Source: an uncultured Caulobacter sp.
Lineage (GTDB): Bacteria > Pseudomonadota > Alphaproteobacteria > Caulobacterales > Caulobacteraceae
Direction of reading: 5' to 3'
DNA length: 64,000 bases
NCBI GenBank assembly: GCA_913776195.1
Contig: CAJYMH010000021.1
Location: 124,001 to 188,000 of the forward strand
Position 1 is the stretch's first letter. Each line of letters opens with the position of its first letter. The notes beneath the pieces were generated by a model. That model did no database searches, was not told where the DNA came from, and saw only the letters and a program-made list of their open reading frames with translations. The position numbers and the translations under genes were made by a program. Positions 50,255-60,112 of the stretch are shown in pieces.

Positions 50255-50917
50255 ATGGCTCAGTCGCAGCCACCCAAACATGCCCGCGCCCTGGCCATCC
50301 ACGCTGTCCAGCCGCAAATGACCGGCGCGCTCGTCCTGACCTCCCCCGCCGTCGGCGCCGACGGCCGCATCGACCCGCTCTACAGCGCCGACCTGGACAA
50401 CCTCTCCCCGCCCCTGGCCTGGACCCGCGTGCTGGAGGCCGAAAGCTTCGCCCTGATCGTCGAGGACCCCGACGCCCCCGGCGACGAGCCCTTCGTCCAC
50501 TGGATGATCTGGGACATCCCCGGCACGGCGACCGAGCTGCATCGCGGCGTGATGGAAGGCCCCTATCCGCAAAGCCCCGTCGGCCCGGTCCAGGGCAAGA
50601 ACGGCCACGGCCACCACGCCTGGTTCGGCCCCAGACCGCCCGCCGGCCACGGCCTCCACCGCTACCACTTCCAGCTCTTCGCCCTCGGCAAGCGCCTCGG
50701 CATGGGCCCCAACACCGCACTCCCCGACCTCCTCAACGCCCTGAAAGCGAACACCATCGCCTGCGGGGAGTTGGTGGGCACGTTCGAGACGAAAGACCCC
50801 GCCGACCTCTCCCCGCCCCGAACCTTCGCCGGCCATGACGCCGGGCGGGGAGGGCTGGATGACGACGACGTGGACCGGCACGCGGCGCATGACGGGGATG
50901 GGGTGGTGAGGCCCTAA
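50255..50917 (+). CDS. YbhB/YbcL-type PEBP family protein
   Basis: This 220-residue protein has the phosphatidylethanolamine-binding-protein fold (Raf kinase inhibitor-like). The ligand-site motifs are SFALIVEDPDAPGDEPFVHWMIWDIP (DPDAP and HW) and GHGLHRYHFQLFALG. The C-terminal tail past residue 190 is rich in Asp and His (DDDDVDRHAAHDGD), longer than in E. coli YbhB. No signal peptide is present. AAGGAG lies 11 bases before ATG 50255. It is a single gene; the ligand is not known. Confidence 0.88.
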   Translation: MAQSQPPKHARALAIHAVQPQMTGALVLTSPAVGADGRIDPLYSADLDNLSPPLAWTRVLEAESFALIVEDPDAPGDEPFVHWMIWDIPGTATELHRGVMEGPYPQSPVGPVQGKNGHGHHAWFGPRPPAGHGLHRYHFQLFALGKRLGMGPNTALPDLLNALKANTIACGELVGTFETKDPADLSPPRTFAGHDAGRGGLDDDDVDRHAAHDGDGVVRP

Positions 50918-51103
50918 GCTGGCGCTGCTCGAAGGTGACCGCCTCGGACGGCGGCCTCGCGCCCAATGGAAGTCCAAATCCGACTGATCGCCCCCCTCAC
51001 CACCTGATCGCCGGTTTGGCGCGAGACGCCTCCGGGCTGGCTTTAGGCTCGGCCAGACCCAAGGTCCGCATCTTCGCTCCCCCCTCCGGAGTGGGTCGAA
51101 AAG

Positions 51104-51136
51104 AAAAAAGGGCGGCTCCTTCGAACCGCCCTTCCG
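51104..51136 (-). terminator. rpoD terminator
   Basis: On the minus strand AAGGGCGGTTC and GAGCCGCCCTT pair around a 4-base loop with one G-U, and TTTTTTC follows. It lies 8-40 bases after the rpoD stop at 51144. Confidence 0.88.
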
Positions 51137-51143
51137 ATCGTGC

Positions 51144-53093
51144 TTAGCTGTCCAGGAAGCTGCGCAGCTTCCGGCTCCGTGACGGGTGCTTCAGCTTCCG
51201 CAGGGCTTTCGCCTCGATCTGACGGATGCGTTCGCGAGTCACGCTGAACTGCTGGCCCACCTCTTCCAAGGTGTGGTCGGTGTTCATGCCGATGCCGAAG
51301 CGCATGCGCAGCACACGTTCCTCGCGCGGCGTCAGGGACGCCAGGACGCGGGTGGTGGTCTCGCGCAGATTGCTCTGGATCGCCGCGTCGATGGGCAGGA
51401 CGGCGTTCTTGTCCTCGATGAAGTCGCCCAGGTGCGAATCTTCCTCGTCCCCGATCGGGGTTTCGAGCGAGATCGGCTCCTTGGCGATCTTCAGGACCTT
51501 GCGCACCTTCTCCAGCGGCATGGCCAGCTTTTCGGCCAGTTCTTCCGGGGTCGGCTCGCGGCCGATCTCGTGCAGCATCTGGCGGCTGGTGCGGACGATC
51601 TTGTTGATCGTCTCGATCATGTGGACCGGGATACGGATGGTCCGCGCCTGGTCGGCGATCGAGCGGGTGATCGCCTGACGGATCCACCAGGTGGCGTAGG
51701 TCGAGAACTTGTAGCCGCGGCGGTACTCGAACTTGTCGACGGCCTTCATCAGGCCGATGTTGCCTTCCTGGATCAGGTCCAGGAACTGCAGGCCGCGGTT
51801 GGTGTACTTCTTGGCGATGGAGATCACGAGGCGCAAGTTGGCCTCGACCATCTCCTTCTTGGCCTGACGGGCCTCGCGCTCGCCCTTCTGGACGGTCTGG
51901 ACGATGCGGCGATAGTCGTCGATCGGCACGCCGGTCTCGGTGGCCAGGGCCGCGATCTCCTGGCGGATGTCGCCGATCTGGCCGCTGTCGTTCTCGCTGA
52001 ACTTGGTCCAGCGCACGCCCATGGTCTTGACGGTCTCGGACCAGTTGGGGTTCAGCTCCTGGCCGAAATAGGCTTTCAGGAACTCCGAGCGGCTGATGCC
52101 GTAGCTGTCGGCCAGGCGCAGCAGGCGGCCTTCCAGGCCCACCAGACGCTTGTTGATCGCATAGAGCTGGTCGACCAGGGCCTCGATGCGGTTGTTGTTC
52201 AGCTTCAGCGTCTTTAGCTTGGTGACGATGGCGCCGTTGGCGGCCTCGTACGCCTTTCGGTCGGAGGCCGACAGGTCCTCGCCGCGCAGGCGCTGTTCGA
52301 CCAGCTTCTCCTGCAGGCGGCGGAAGCCATCGAAGTCGGCGGCGATGGCGTCCAGGGTCGCCATGACCCCTTCGCGCAGCTCGCCTTCCATGGCGCTGAC
52401 GGTCGGGCCGGCGCCATCGTCGAAGTCGTCCTCATCCTCGGCCCCTTCGGCCGCCGGTTCAGCGCCTTCCTCGGCGGGCTCGGCCTGCTCGCCGCCTTCG
52501 CCGACGGCCGGCGCGCCCTCGGGCGGGCCGCCGTTGAGGGCCACATAGGTGCCGTCCAGGTCGATCACTTCACGCAGCAGGATGCGGCCGCTGCCCAACT
52601 CCTCGCGCCACACCATGATGGCTTCGAAGGTCAGGGCGCTTTCGCACAGGCCGCGGATCATGGTGTCACGGCCGGCCTCGATGCGCTTGGCGATGGCGAT
52701 TTCGCCCTCGCGCGACAGCAACTCCACCGAACCCATCTCGCGCAGGTACATGCGCACGGGGTCGTCGGTGCGGTCGTAGGCGGGCTTGTCGTCTGTGGTG
52801 ACGACGGCGCTTTCCTCGCGGTTGGCGACCTCGCCGCCTTCCTGCGTCTCGGCGTCTTCCTCGGCCTCGACCACGTTGACGCCCATTTCGCTCAGCATGG
52901 CGAGGGTGTCTTCAATAGCCTCGGAGGTGACTTCCTCGGAAGGCAGCACCTTGTTCAGCTCGTCCATCGTGACGTAGCCGCGGGCTTTCGCCTGCTTGAT
53001 GAACTTCTTTACGCCAGCGTCCGTGAGGTCGAGAAGCGGGCCGTCCTTTTCCGGGGCGTCCGCAGTTTCCGTCTCGGCCGTTTGAGCAGTCAT
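51144..53093 (-). CDS. rpoD: Primary sigma factor of RNA polymerase
   Basis: This is the housekeeping sigma-70 factor of 649 residues. Region 1.1 is at the N-terminus, and region 1.2 is in [30 protein letters not shown]. An acidic non-conserved insert follows ([25 protein letters not shown]). Region 2.4 is in [27 protein letters not shown], and the region 4.2 helix-turn-helix is [30 protein letters not shown]. It follows dnaG by 86 bases and has its own terminator. The dnaG-rpoD pair is the conserved core of the bacterial macromolecular synthesis operon. Confidence 0.98.
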   Translation of the reverse strand: MTAQTAETETADAPEKDGPLLDLTDAGVKKFIKQAKARGYVTMDELNKVLPSEEVTSEAIEDTLAMLSEMGVNVVEAEEDAETQEGGEVANREESAVVTTDDKPAYDRTDDPVRMYLREMGSVELLSREGEIAIAKRIEAGRDTMIRGLCESALTFEAIMVWREELGSGRILLREVIDLDGTYVALNGGPPEGAPAVGEGGEQAEPAEEGAEPAAEGAEDEDDFDDGAGPTVSAMEGELREGVMATLDAIAADFDGFRRLQEKLVEQRLRGEDLSASDRKAYEAANGAIVTKLKTLKLNNNRIEALVDQLYAINKRLVGLEGRLLRLADSYGISRSEFLKAYFGQELNPNWSETVKTMGVRWTKFSENDSGQIGDIRQEIAALATETGVPIDDYRRIVQTVQKGEREARQAKKEMVEANLRLVISIAKKYTNRGLQFLDLIQEGNIGLMKAVDKFEYRRGYKFSTYATWWIRQAITRSIADQARTIRIPVHMIETINKIVRTSRQMLHEIGREPTPEELAEKLAMPLEKVRKVLKIAKEPISLETPIGDEEDSHLGDFIEDKNAVLPIDAAIQSNLRETTTRVLASLTPREERVLRMRFGIGMNTDHTLEEVGQQFSVTRERIRQIEAKALRKLKHPSRSRKLRSFLDS

Positions 53094-53179
53094 CTAGGTC
53101 TCCGAATCCGTCGCCGCGCATATGTGCAATTGCGGCGCCGAAAAAATCTCTGTGAGGCGTTAGGTCGCGTCGTTCCGGG

Positions 53180-55075
53180 CTAGATCGCTTCAGACCACAA
53201 GGTTCCCGAGCGGACAGCGCGCTTCAGATTGTCCCGTTCCATCTTCAAGCGCTCGAAGGCCTCCATGTCGGAACGTCCCCCAAGGCGACCCTTGGCGGAG
53301 CTGACGGCTTCCTCGAGCGCAGCCAGACGGTTCAAAACCGAAAAAGCGTGCGACCACTGGGACCTGGCGGCCTCGAGCGTGACATCCTGTTTCAGGAAGG
53401 GCGCGCCCGATGCGGCGGCGGCCCGGTCGATGTCAGTCAAAAGCGCGGCAAACCCACGTGAGCGCAGATGGCGTGCGAGTCCCTCTGAGTCAAGGCCTTC
53501 TGCCTCCAAACGCACGCTTGTCAGTTCGTTTGCGAGACCTTTCAAGGCCGGATCGCCAAACCCCTTGGTCGGAAGATCCTCCAGATGGTCGTCCAGACGG
53601 TGCGGATCTTCCAGGGCGCCCTTGGCCAGGGCGGCGGCGAGGGGATCGAGAGAATTGGCCAGCCGCTCGGCGGCCGCCAAACCTTGCGGGGTGGGCGGAA
53701 GCAGCGGCGGCGCTCCCCTTTTCCAGCCCCCGCCCCGTCCGCCGTCATAGGGGGCGCGGGGCTGCCAGGCCGGACGAGCCTGCGGCGCATCCCGGCCAAG
53801 CAGCGTGTCCAGACGCGCCAGAAGGTCGTCGCGATAGGCCTGGGCCAGATCCTTGTCGGCGATGGTCTGGCCCGCCGCGCGCAGGCGCTGCTTCAGCCCC
53901 GCCTTGCGTTCCGGGGTGTCGAGCGGCTCGGCGTCCTTCTCGCGGGTGAACAGGGCCTCGACGAAGGGGGTGGTGTTGGCCAGCTGGCTTTTCAGCGCCG
54001 CCGGCCCCTGCTCGCGCAACACGTCGTCGGGGTCCTTGCCGCCTTCCACCACTGAGAATCGGAAACTTCTGCCGGGCTTCAGCAGCGGCAGGGCCCGGTC
54101 GATCGCCCGGCTGGCGGCCCGCTGGCCGGCCTTGTCGCCGTCGAAGGACAGGGTGGGCTCGGGATGCAGGCGCCACAGCACCTCCATTTGTTCCTCGGTC
54201 AGAGCCGTGCCCAGCGGCGCCACGGCCGCGATCCCCGCCCGTTGGCAGGCGATCACGTCCATATAGCCCTCAACGACCACCAAGGCGGCGTCGCCGCCGC
54301 CCGCCTGGCCGGCGTGCAGGATCTTGCGGGCCTCGGGCAGGCCATACAGCAGCCGCCCCTTGTGGAAGAGACTGGTCTCCGGCCCGTTCAGGTACTTGGC
54401 CCGCGCTTCGGGATCCATGGCCCGGCCGCCGAAGCTGACGATCTTCCCCCGCGCGTCGGCGATCGGGAAGATGATCCGGTCGCGGAACCGGTCGTAGGGC
54501 GCGCCGCCGTCCTCCGGCGCGATCAGCAGGCCCGCGTCCACCAGATCCGCCGGCTTGGCGCCCTTGGCGATCAGATAGTCCTTCAGCGCCGTGCGGCCGG
54601 CCGGCGAGAAGCCGAGCCCGAAGCGCTTCCACTCGCTCTCGGGTAGGCCGCGCTTCTCCAGATACGCCCGCGCGGCGGCCCCCACAGGACGGCGTAGCTC
54701 GGCCTCGAACCACTTGGCCGCATGGTCCATCCAGTCGGTGAGGCTTTTGCGCTTCTCCTCCTGCTGGGCGGACTGCGCGTCCGGCTCGGGCATGGGCACG
54801 CCGGCCTCGGCGGCCAAGCGTTCGACCGCCTCCACGAAGGTCAGGCGCTCGGTTTCCTGGAAGAAGGCGATGAGGTCGCCGTGTTTGCCGGAGCTGAAGT
54901 CGTGAAAGAAGCCCTTGTCATCGTTCACGAAAAACGACGGACTCTTCTCCTTGGAGAACGGCGACAGGCCGACGAATTCCCGCCCCTGACGCTTCAGCTT
55001 CACGGACTTGCCGATCACGTCCGACAAACGGACGCGCGACTTTATCTCCTCAAGGAAGCGGTCGTCGAAGCGCAT
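53180..55075 (-). CDS. dnaG: DNA primase
   Basis: DnaG makes RNA primers at the replication fork. The 631-residue protein has an N-terminal domain (residues 1-100), a TOPRIM catalytic core (VVVEGYMDVIACQRAGIAAVAPLGTALTEEQ, then LSFDGDKAGQRAASRA) and a C-terminal DnaB-binding helical domain after about 440. In the N-terminal zinc ribbon the four metal ligands are replaced: the CPFH and CFGCG of most primases read SPFS (Ser38, Ser41) and DFSSG (Asp59, Ser62). I chose ATG 55075 (MRFDDRFLEEIKSRV), the family start. carA lies 63 bases upstream, with a 10-base inverted repeat at 55085-55110 between the two. Confidence 0.96.
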   Translation of the reverse strand: MRFDDRFLEEIKSRVRLSDVIGKSVKLKRQGREFVGLSPFSKEKSPSFFVNDDKGFFHDFSSGKHGDLIAFFQETERLTFVEAVERLAAEAGVPMPEPDAQSAQQEEKRKSLTDWMDHAAKWFEAELRRPVGAAARAYLEKRGLPESEWKRFGLGFSPAGRTALKDYLIAKGAKPADLVDAGLLIAPEDGGAPYDRFRDRIIFPIADARGKIVSFGGRAMDPEARAKYLNGPETSLFHKGRLLYGLPEARKILHAGQAGGGDAALVVVEGYMDVIACQRAGIAAVAPLGTALTEEQMEVLWRLHPEPTLSFDGDKAGQRAASRAIDRALPLLKPGRSFRFSVVEGGKDPDDVLREQGPAALKSQLANTTPFVEALFTREKDAEPLDTPERKAGLKQRLRAAGQTIADKDLAQAYRDDLLARLDTLLGRDAPQARPAWQPRAPYDGGRGGGWKRGAPPLLPPTPQGLAAAERLANSLDPLAAALAKGALEDPHRLDDHLEDLPTKGFGDPALKGLANELTSVRLEAEGLDSEGLARHLRSRGFAALLTDIDRAAAASGAPFLKQDVTLEAARSQWSHAFSVLNRLAALEEAVSSAKGRLGGRSDMEAFERLKMERDNLKRAVRSGTLWSEAI

Positions 55076-55138
55076 CAGAGGTGAAGGCGGGCTGGTTTCA
55101 CAGCCCACCTTATGGGTGAGCGTTCAGCCAGCCAAGCC

Positions 55139-56308
55139 CTACGCCTTGGCCCGGTCCATGTTCTGCGCAAACCGTTCGAACAGGTAGAGGCTGTCCGTCG
55201 GTCCGGGGCTGGCTTCCGGGTGGTGCTGGACGCTGAACACCGGTTTGCCCGAAAGTTCGATGCCGGCGTTGGTGCCGTCAAAGAGCGAGACGTGGGTTTC
55301 CTTGACGGGGGCCGGCAGGGTCTCGCGCTCCACGGTGAAGCCGTGGTTCATGGAGACAATCTCCACCTTGCCCGTGGTCAGGTCCTTCACCGGGTGGTTG
55401 GCCCCGTGGTGGCCCTGCTCCATCTTCACCGTCTTGGCCCCCAGGGCCAGAGCCAGCATCTGGTGGCCAAGACAGATGCCGAACACCGGCTTGCCGCTTT
55501 CCACCAGCTTCTGGATTTGCGGCACCGCGTACTCGCCGGTCGCCGCCGGGTCGCCCGGACCGTTGGACAGCAGCACGCCGTCCGGGTTGCGGGCCAGGAT
55601 GTCCTCGGCCGAGGTGTCGGCGGGGACCACCGTCACGCGGGCGCCGACCTGGGCGAGCGAGCGCAGGATGTTGCGCTTCACGCCGAAGTCCATGACAACC
55701 ACGTCGTATTTCGGCGCTTCCAGCTTGCCGTAGCCTTCCGGCCACGACCATTCGGTTTCGGTCCAGTCGAACGACTGGCGCGTGGAGGCGTCCTTGGCCA
55801 GGTCCAGACCCACCAGGCCGGTCCATTCGGCGGCCTTCTTCCGCAGGGCCGGAATATCGAACTCGCCGGTCGGGCTGTGGGCGATGACGCCGTGCGGCAT
55901 GCCCTTCTCGCGGATCAGGCGGGTCAGGGCGCGGGTGTCGACGCCGGCCAGGCCCACCACGCCGCGGCGCTCCATCCAGGCGGTCAGGGTCGCGTTGGAG
56001 CGCCAGTTGGCCGGGTCGGTCGGAGCGTCGCGGAAGATCGCGCCGCGGGCGGAGGTGTCCGACGAGCCGCCGATCTGCTCGATGTCTTCGCTGTTGGTCC
56101 CGACATTGCCGATGTGCGGGAAGGTGAAGGCCACGATCTGCGACATGTAGGACGGGTCGGTCAGAATTTCCTGATAGCCCGACATGGCGGTGTTGAAGCA
56201 AACCTCGCCGAGGGCCTCGCCCGCCGCGCCGACGCCGATCCCCTGCAGGACCGTGCCGTCCGCCAGAACCAGCACCCCCGTCACCCCAGGCAGCAGCTCG
56301 ATCGACAT
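55139..56308 (-). CDS. carA: Carbamoyl-phosphate synthase small subunit
   Basis: CarA is the glutaminase subunit that feeds ammonia to CarB for carbamoyl phosphate, used in arginine and pyrimidine synthesis. The 389-residue product has the N-terminal [50 protein letters not shown]. The class I glutaminase domain has the catalytic Cys in [16 protein letters not shown] and the His-Glu pair in [14 protein letters not shown] chose ATG 56308 because AGGAGA stands 7 bases upstream. carB is on the other strand 4.8 kb away, so the subunits are made from different transcripts. Confidence 0.97.
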   Translation of the reverse strand: MSIELLPGVTGVLVLADGTVLQGIGVGAAGEALGEVCFNTAMSGYQEILTDPSYMSQIVAFTFPHIGNVGTNSEDIEQIGGSSDTSARGAIFRDAPTDPANWRSNATLTAWMERRGVVGLAGVDTRALTRLIREKGMPHGVIAHSPTGEFDIPALRKKAAEWTGLVGLDLAKDASTRQSFDWTETEWSWPEGYGKLEAPKYDVVVMDFGVKRNILRSLAQVGARVTVVPADTSAEDILARNPDGVLLSNGPGDPAATGEYAVPQIQKLVESGKPVFGICLGHQMLALALGAKTVKMEQGHHGANHPVKDLTTGKVEIVSMNHGFTVERETLPAPVKETHVSLFDGTNAGIELSGKPVFSVQHHPEASPGPTDSLYLFERFAQNMDRAKA

Positions 56309-56428
56309 TTGACATTCTCCTGTGGGGCCATGGTCGCAAAACGGCGGGCGAAGGGCCACCCCTCGCCCGCCGGCAAACGGCCGCGTCATTACGGGCTGGG
56401 ACCGGCGGGGTCAACCAGCCCAGTCCCC

Positions 56429-56956
56429 TCAGCAGGTCTTTTCGCTGTAGAGCTTGTTCAGGTGCTCCAGGCGGGCGTTCTGCGGCGACGGGCCCATGGC
56501 CTCCATCTGCGCCGCCGCCATGGCCTCGGCGTTGGCCTGCATCTCTTCCATGGCCTTGTTCATGTCAGCCTGAGCCTTGGCCTGGGCGCCGGCCGCCATA
56601 GCCTGGCTGGCGGCCGAACCGGCGAGGCTGGCAGCGATACCCACACCCGGGACCATGCTGGCTAGGCCCATGCCCATGCTCATGGCCCCGCTGGCCATGC
56701 CCATTCCGCCGCCACCCATGCTCGGACGCGCCATCGCCATGCTGGAGCGGGTCATTTCGGTCATCAGTTGATTGGCGCGCGCCTGCTTAGCGAATTGCTC
56801 GGTCTGCAGGGCATTGATCTCGTTAATCAGGGTCTCGCAGCTCATCTGGCGGTCGCCGGGACGGATCACCTGATACTGCCCGGCGGGCTGCGCCATCGAG
56901 GCGGCCGGCGAAAGCATGGCCGTTCCGAGCGCAGCCGCAACGGCGGTCCTAAACAC
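56429..56956 (-). CDS. Exported Met/Ala-rich protein of unknown function
   Basis: This 175-residue protein has a signal peptide (MFRTAVAAALGTAMLSPAASMAQ). An N-terminal helical part contains MSCETLINEINALQTEQFAKQARANQLM, a Met/Gly-rich stretch follows (SMGGGGMGMASGAMSMGMGLASM) and a hydrophobic, glycine-zipper-like segment (VPGVGIAASLAGSAASQAMAAG) precedes a helical Ala/Met-rich tail. Two Cys, one early and one at the very C-terminus, may pair. I do not recognise the family. The start is GTG 56956, with AGGAGA upstream. It is convergent with nothing nearby and lies upstream of carA on the same strand. Confidence 0.72.
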   Translation of the reverse strand: MFRTAVAAALGTAMLSPAASMAQPAGQYQVIRPGDRQMSCETLINEINALQTEQFAKQARANQLMTEMTRSSMAMARPSMGGGGMGMASGAMSMGMGLASMVPGVGIAASLAGSAASQAMAAGAQAKAQADMNKAMEEMQANAEAMAAAQMEAMGPSPQNARLEHLNKLYSEKTC

Positions 56957-57132
56957 GGTCGAATCTCCTAGCTGAAATGCCTACGATCGGCCCTGCTATG
57001 AGGTCTCGCTACGCGGATCGCGCGCGGAACGTCGAACAGCCCGTTTTCGTCGACGAGCGGTCGGTGACGCCGCAGGTGACCGCGGTTTGCGCCGATGCTA
57101 ATCAGCCGCTCCGTTTTCTGAAGGCCGCGACG

Positions 57133-57831
57133 ATGCCGATCACCACTGTCGGTTTGGACGCCGACGACACCCTCTGGCACAACGAGACGCTGTTCCGTCT
57201 GACCCACAAGCGGTTCGTGGAGCTGATGGGCGACTGCGCCGAGGAAGCTGCCCTCGAGTCGCGCCTTGCCGAAGTCGAGAAACGCAACCTTCGCCTCTAT
57301 GGCTACGGCGCCAAGGGCTTCACCTTGTCAATGATCGAGACCGCCCTCGAACTCAGCGAGGGCAAGGTCTCCACTCGCGTAATCGCCGAGATTCTCGCCG
57401 CCGGCCGCGATCTTCTGGCACACCCCATGGAGCCCCTTTCGGGGGTCGAGGCCGCCGTCGCCGCGTTGGCGGATCAGTACCGCCTAGTCCTGATCACCAA
57501 GGGCGACCTGCTGCACCAGGAGCAGAAACTGGCCGCCTCTGGGCTCGGCGACCATTTCGCCGCCGTCGAGATCGTCAGCGAAAAGGACGCCGACACCTAT
57601 CGCCGCGTCTTCACCCGCCACGGCACCGGCCCGGAACAGGCCGCCATGGCCGGCAACTCCGTGCGCTCGGACATCATCCCCGCCCTGGACGCCGGCTGTT
57701 ACGCCGCGCTGATTCCCTATCCGCTGGTCTGGGCCCATGAAGCGGCCGAGGCTCCGGCGGACCATCCCCGCTACGCCCAGCTAGAAACCCTTGCCGACAT
57801 GCCGGCCTGGCTGGCCCAGCTGGGGGACTAA
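57133..57831 (+). CDS. HAD-superfamily hydrolase
   Basis: This 232-residue haloacid dehalogenase-fold phosphatase has motif I VGLDADDTLWHNE (nucleophile Asp and acid Asp two residues later), motif II LVLITKGD (Thr), and motif III with the Lys in SEKDADTYRRVF and the acidic GNSVRSDIIPALDAGCYAALIPY. The helical cap between residues 15 and 100 makes it a type I cap enzyme like YjjG and other nucleotidases. I chose ATG 57133, because family members begin right before the motif I strand; the frame is open upstream to 56977. Substrate unknown. Confidence 0.87.
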   Translation: MPITTVGLDADDTLWHNETLFRLTHKRFVELMGDCAEEAALESRLAEVEKRNLRLYGYGAKGFTLSMIETALELSEGKVSTRVIAEILAAGRDLLAHPMEPLSGVEAAVAALADQYRLVLITKGDLLHQEQKLAASGLGDHFAAVEIVSEKDADTYRRVFTRHGTGPEQAAMAGNSVRSDIIPALDAGCYAALIPYPLVWAHEAAEAPADHPRYAQLETLADMPAWLAQLGD

Positions 57832-57898
57832 CCTCTCCTGCCCCGCTTGCGGGGGCGCCGAGGCAAAGTCTCCTCGCGCCCATAGGGGAAGAGGGTAA

Positions 57899-57958
57899 GG
57901 GTGAGGAGCGCTGCAGCAGGCAAGGCTGGGCAAGCGGAACCGCAGCAAGTCCTCACCC
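57899..57958. repeat. Short inverted repeat
   Basis: GGGTGAGGA (57899-57907) and TCCTCACCC (57950-57958) pair perfectly over 9 bases, with further pairing of GCTGC and GCAGC just inside. The element fills most of the gap between the HAD gene and the DUF1272 gene, which are convergent. Confidence 0.5.
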
Positions 57959-58008
57959 AATCTCTGCCCACACGTGGGCGAAGGAGGTCTACGGGTCTGA
58001 TCCAGCCC

Positions 58009-58266
58009 CTAGCCCGTCCCCTGAGCCGCGCAGGCAGCATGCTTCTTCACCACCCGCTCGGTGGAGGCCGGAAATCGCGTCAGCTTCGCCGCCGGCCGCA
58101 CGGGCCGCCTCACCAGTTCCCCCGAACATCCCGGACAAGCCCCGCCCAGTCGATTGTCCACGCAGTCGGCGCAGAAGGTGCACTCGAACGTGCAGATGCG
58201 CGCCTCCAGGCTTTCGGGCGGCAGGTCACGGTCGCAGCATTCGCAGTTGGGACGCAGGCTGAGCAT
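58009..58266 (-). CDS. DUF1272 Cys-rich protein
   Basis: This 85-residue small zinc-ribbon-like protein has eight Cys in the DUF1272 pattern: NCECCDRDLP (CxCC), ARICTFECTFCADCVD (CxxxCxxCxxC) and GACPGCSGELVRRPVRP (CxxC). It probably binds one or two zinc ions. The family occurs widely in Proteobacteria and has no known role. ATG 58266 is chosen because AAGGAGA stands 9 bases upstream; the longer frame has none. It is divergent from the D-aminoacylase-like gene, 50 bases between the starts. Confidence 0.87.
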   Translation of the reverse strand: MLSLRPNCECCDRDLPPESLEARICTFECTFCADCVDNRLGGACPGCSGELVRRPVRPAAKLTRFPASTERVVKKHAACAAQGTG

Positions 58267-58316
58267 GGGTAGGGTCTCCTTCCCGCTCCCGATGGCAGAG
58301 GTCCGCGACAGCCCAA

Positions 58317-60050
58317 ATGACGAAGTTCCCTCATTTTCCGACATTGGCTGCCATTGCCGTCTCTGCATTGATCTCCACCGCCGCCCTCGCAGCGCCTGCT
58401 TATGACCTCGTGATCCGAGGCGGCTCGGTTATCGACGGCTCCGGCGCCGAGCCCTTCACGGGCGATATCGGCATTAATGGTGAACGGATCGTCTATGTCG
58501 GCCCCAAGGCGCCGGGCTCGGGGGCCAGGGAGATCGACGCCAAGGGCCTGGCTGTCTCACCTGGCTTCATCAACATGCTCAGCTGGGCCACGGACAGCCT
58601 GATCGCTGACGGCCGCGGCCTATCGGATCTGAAGCAGGGCGTGACGCTGGAGGTCATGGGCGAGGGCTCCTCCATGGGCCCGCTCACCCCGGTCATGAAG
58701 GCGGCGGAGCAATCGCGCCAGGGCGACATCAAGTACGACATCTGGTGGAACAGCCTGGACGAATACCTCGTCGGCCTGACCAAGCGCGGGATCGCCCCCA
58801 ACGTCGCCTCCATGCTGGGAGCCGAGCAGCCCCGCGTCATGATCCTGGGCGAGGGCGACGTGGACCCCACGCCGGAACAGTTGACCCAGATGCGCCGGAT
58901 CGTGGTCCAGGCCATGGAAGATGGCGCTTTGGGTATCGGCTCGTCCCTGATCTACGCGCCCGGGACCTACGCCGAGACCGACGAGCTGGTCGCCCTGGTC
59001 ACCGAGGCCGGCCGCTGCGGCGGCGTCTACCTGTCCCACATGCGCAGCGAAGGGGACCGCCTGGTCGAGGCGGTGGACGAGCTAATCGAGATCAGCCGCC
59101 GCTCTGGCGCGCCCGCCGAGATCTGGCACCTGAAGGCAGCCGGCCGCGAGAACTGGTCGAAGCTCGACACCGTCATCGCCCGTATCGAGGCCGCCCGCGC
59201 CAAGGGCCAACGCATCACCGCCAACATGTACAACTACACTGCCGGATCCACCGGCTTCGACGCCGCCATGCCTACCTGGGTCCAGGCCGGCGGCCGCGAG
59301 GCGTGGATCGAGCGCCTCAAGAAGCCCGAAGTCCGCGCCCGCGTGCTCAACGAGATGCGGGCGGAAAAGCCGGACTTCGAAAGCCTCTACCGCCACGCCG
59401 GCGCCGAAGGGACCTTGCTGGTCGGCTTCCGGTCTGAAGGGCTCAAGCCGCTCACCGGCAAAACCCTGGCCGAGGTGGCCAAGGAACGCGGCGTCAGCCC
59501 CGAGGACGCGATCATCGACCTGATCATCGCCGACGGCAGCCGCGTCCAGGTCGTCTACTTCCTGATGAGCGAGGACAATGTCCGCCGCCAGACCGCCCTG
59601 CCCTGGATGAGCTTCGGCTCCGACGCCGCCGCCTTAGCGCCGGAGGGCGTCTTCCTGAAATCCTCCACCCACCCCCGCGCCTACGGCAACGTCGCCCGCC
59701 TGCTGGGCAAGTATGTGCGGGAGGACAAAGCCCTCACCCTGACCGACGCAGTCCGCAAGATGACCAGCCTGCCCGCTCACAACCTTGGCCTTCGCGACCG
59801 GGGCCTGCTGAAGACCGGCTACTACGCCGACGTGGTGGTGTTCGATCCGGCCACCGTCGCCGACAAGGCCACCTACGAGAAGCCGCAGCAGTTCGCCGTC
59901 GGCGTCCGCGACGTGGTGGTCAACGGCGGCCTCGCCCTCTCGAACGGCCAGCCCACCGGCGCCGCCACCGGCCAGGTCGTCCGCGGCCGGGGCTGGAAGG
60001 GATGGAATGACGGCGGCTGCAAGGCGAGCGCTAGCGACTGGAGCTGGTGA
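58317..60050 (+). CDS. Exported D-aminoacylase-like amidohydrolase
   Basis: This 577-residue protein has a signal peptide (residues 1-25, ending AALAAP) and the amidohydrolase fold of N-acyl-D-amino-acid deacylases (YDLVIRGGSVIDGSG, then REIDAKGLAVSPGFI). The usual HxH metal motif after PGFID is absent: the sequence is GFINMLSWATDSL. The Cys of the typical GNCG is replaced in LEVMGEGSSMGPL. Later ligands are present: His in YLSHMRSEGD, His in EIWHLKAAG and Asp in MSFGSDAAA. It may therefore bind one metal in another way or have changed chemistry. It lies 62 bases upstream of a DUF5694 gene on the same strand. Substrate unknown. Confidence 0.87.
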   Translation: MTKFPHFPTLAAIAVSALISTAALAAPAYDLVIRGGSVIDGSGAEPFTGDIGINGERIVYVGPKAPGSGAREIDAKGLAVSPGFINMLSWATDSLIADGRGLSDLKQGVTLEVMGEGSSMGPLTPVMKAAEQSRQGDIKYDIWWNSLDEYLVGLTKRGIAPNVASMLGAEQPRVMILGEGDVDPTPEQLTQMRRIVVQAMEDGALGIGSSLIYAPGTYAETDELVALVTEAGRCGGVYLSHMRSEGDRLVEAVDELIEISRRSGAPAEIWHLKAAGRENWSKLDTVIARIEAARAKGQRITANMYNYTAGSTGFDAAMPTWVQAGGREAWIERLKKPEVRARVLNEMRAEKPDFESLYRHAGAEGTLLVGFRSEGLKPLTGKTLAEVAKERGVSPEDAIIDLIIADGSRVQVVYFLMSEDNVRRQTALPWMSFGSDAAALAPEGVFLKSSTHPRAYGNVARLLGKYVREDKALTLTDAVRKMTSLPAHNLGLRDRGLLKTGYYADVVVFDPATVADKATYEKPQQFAVGVRDVVVNGGLALSNGQPTGAATGQVVRGRGWKGWNDGGCKASASDWSW

Positions 60051-60112
60051 GACCCGCGTTCGGCGACCTTTCCGAAAGTTCACTGGATTCGTGCTTTTGG
60101 TCGGGCGATCAG

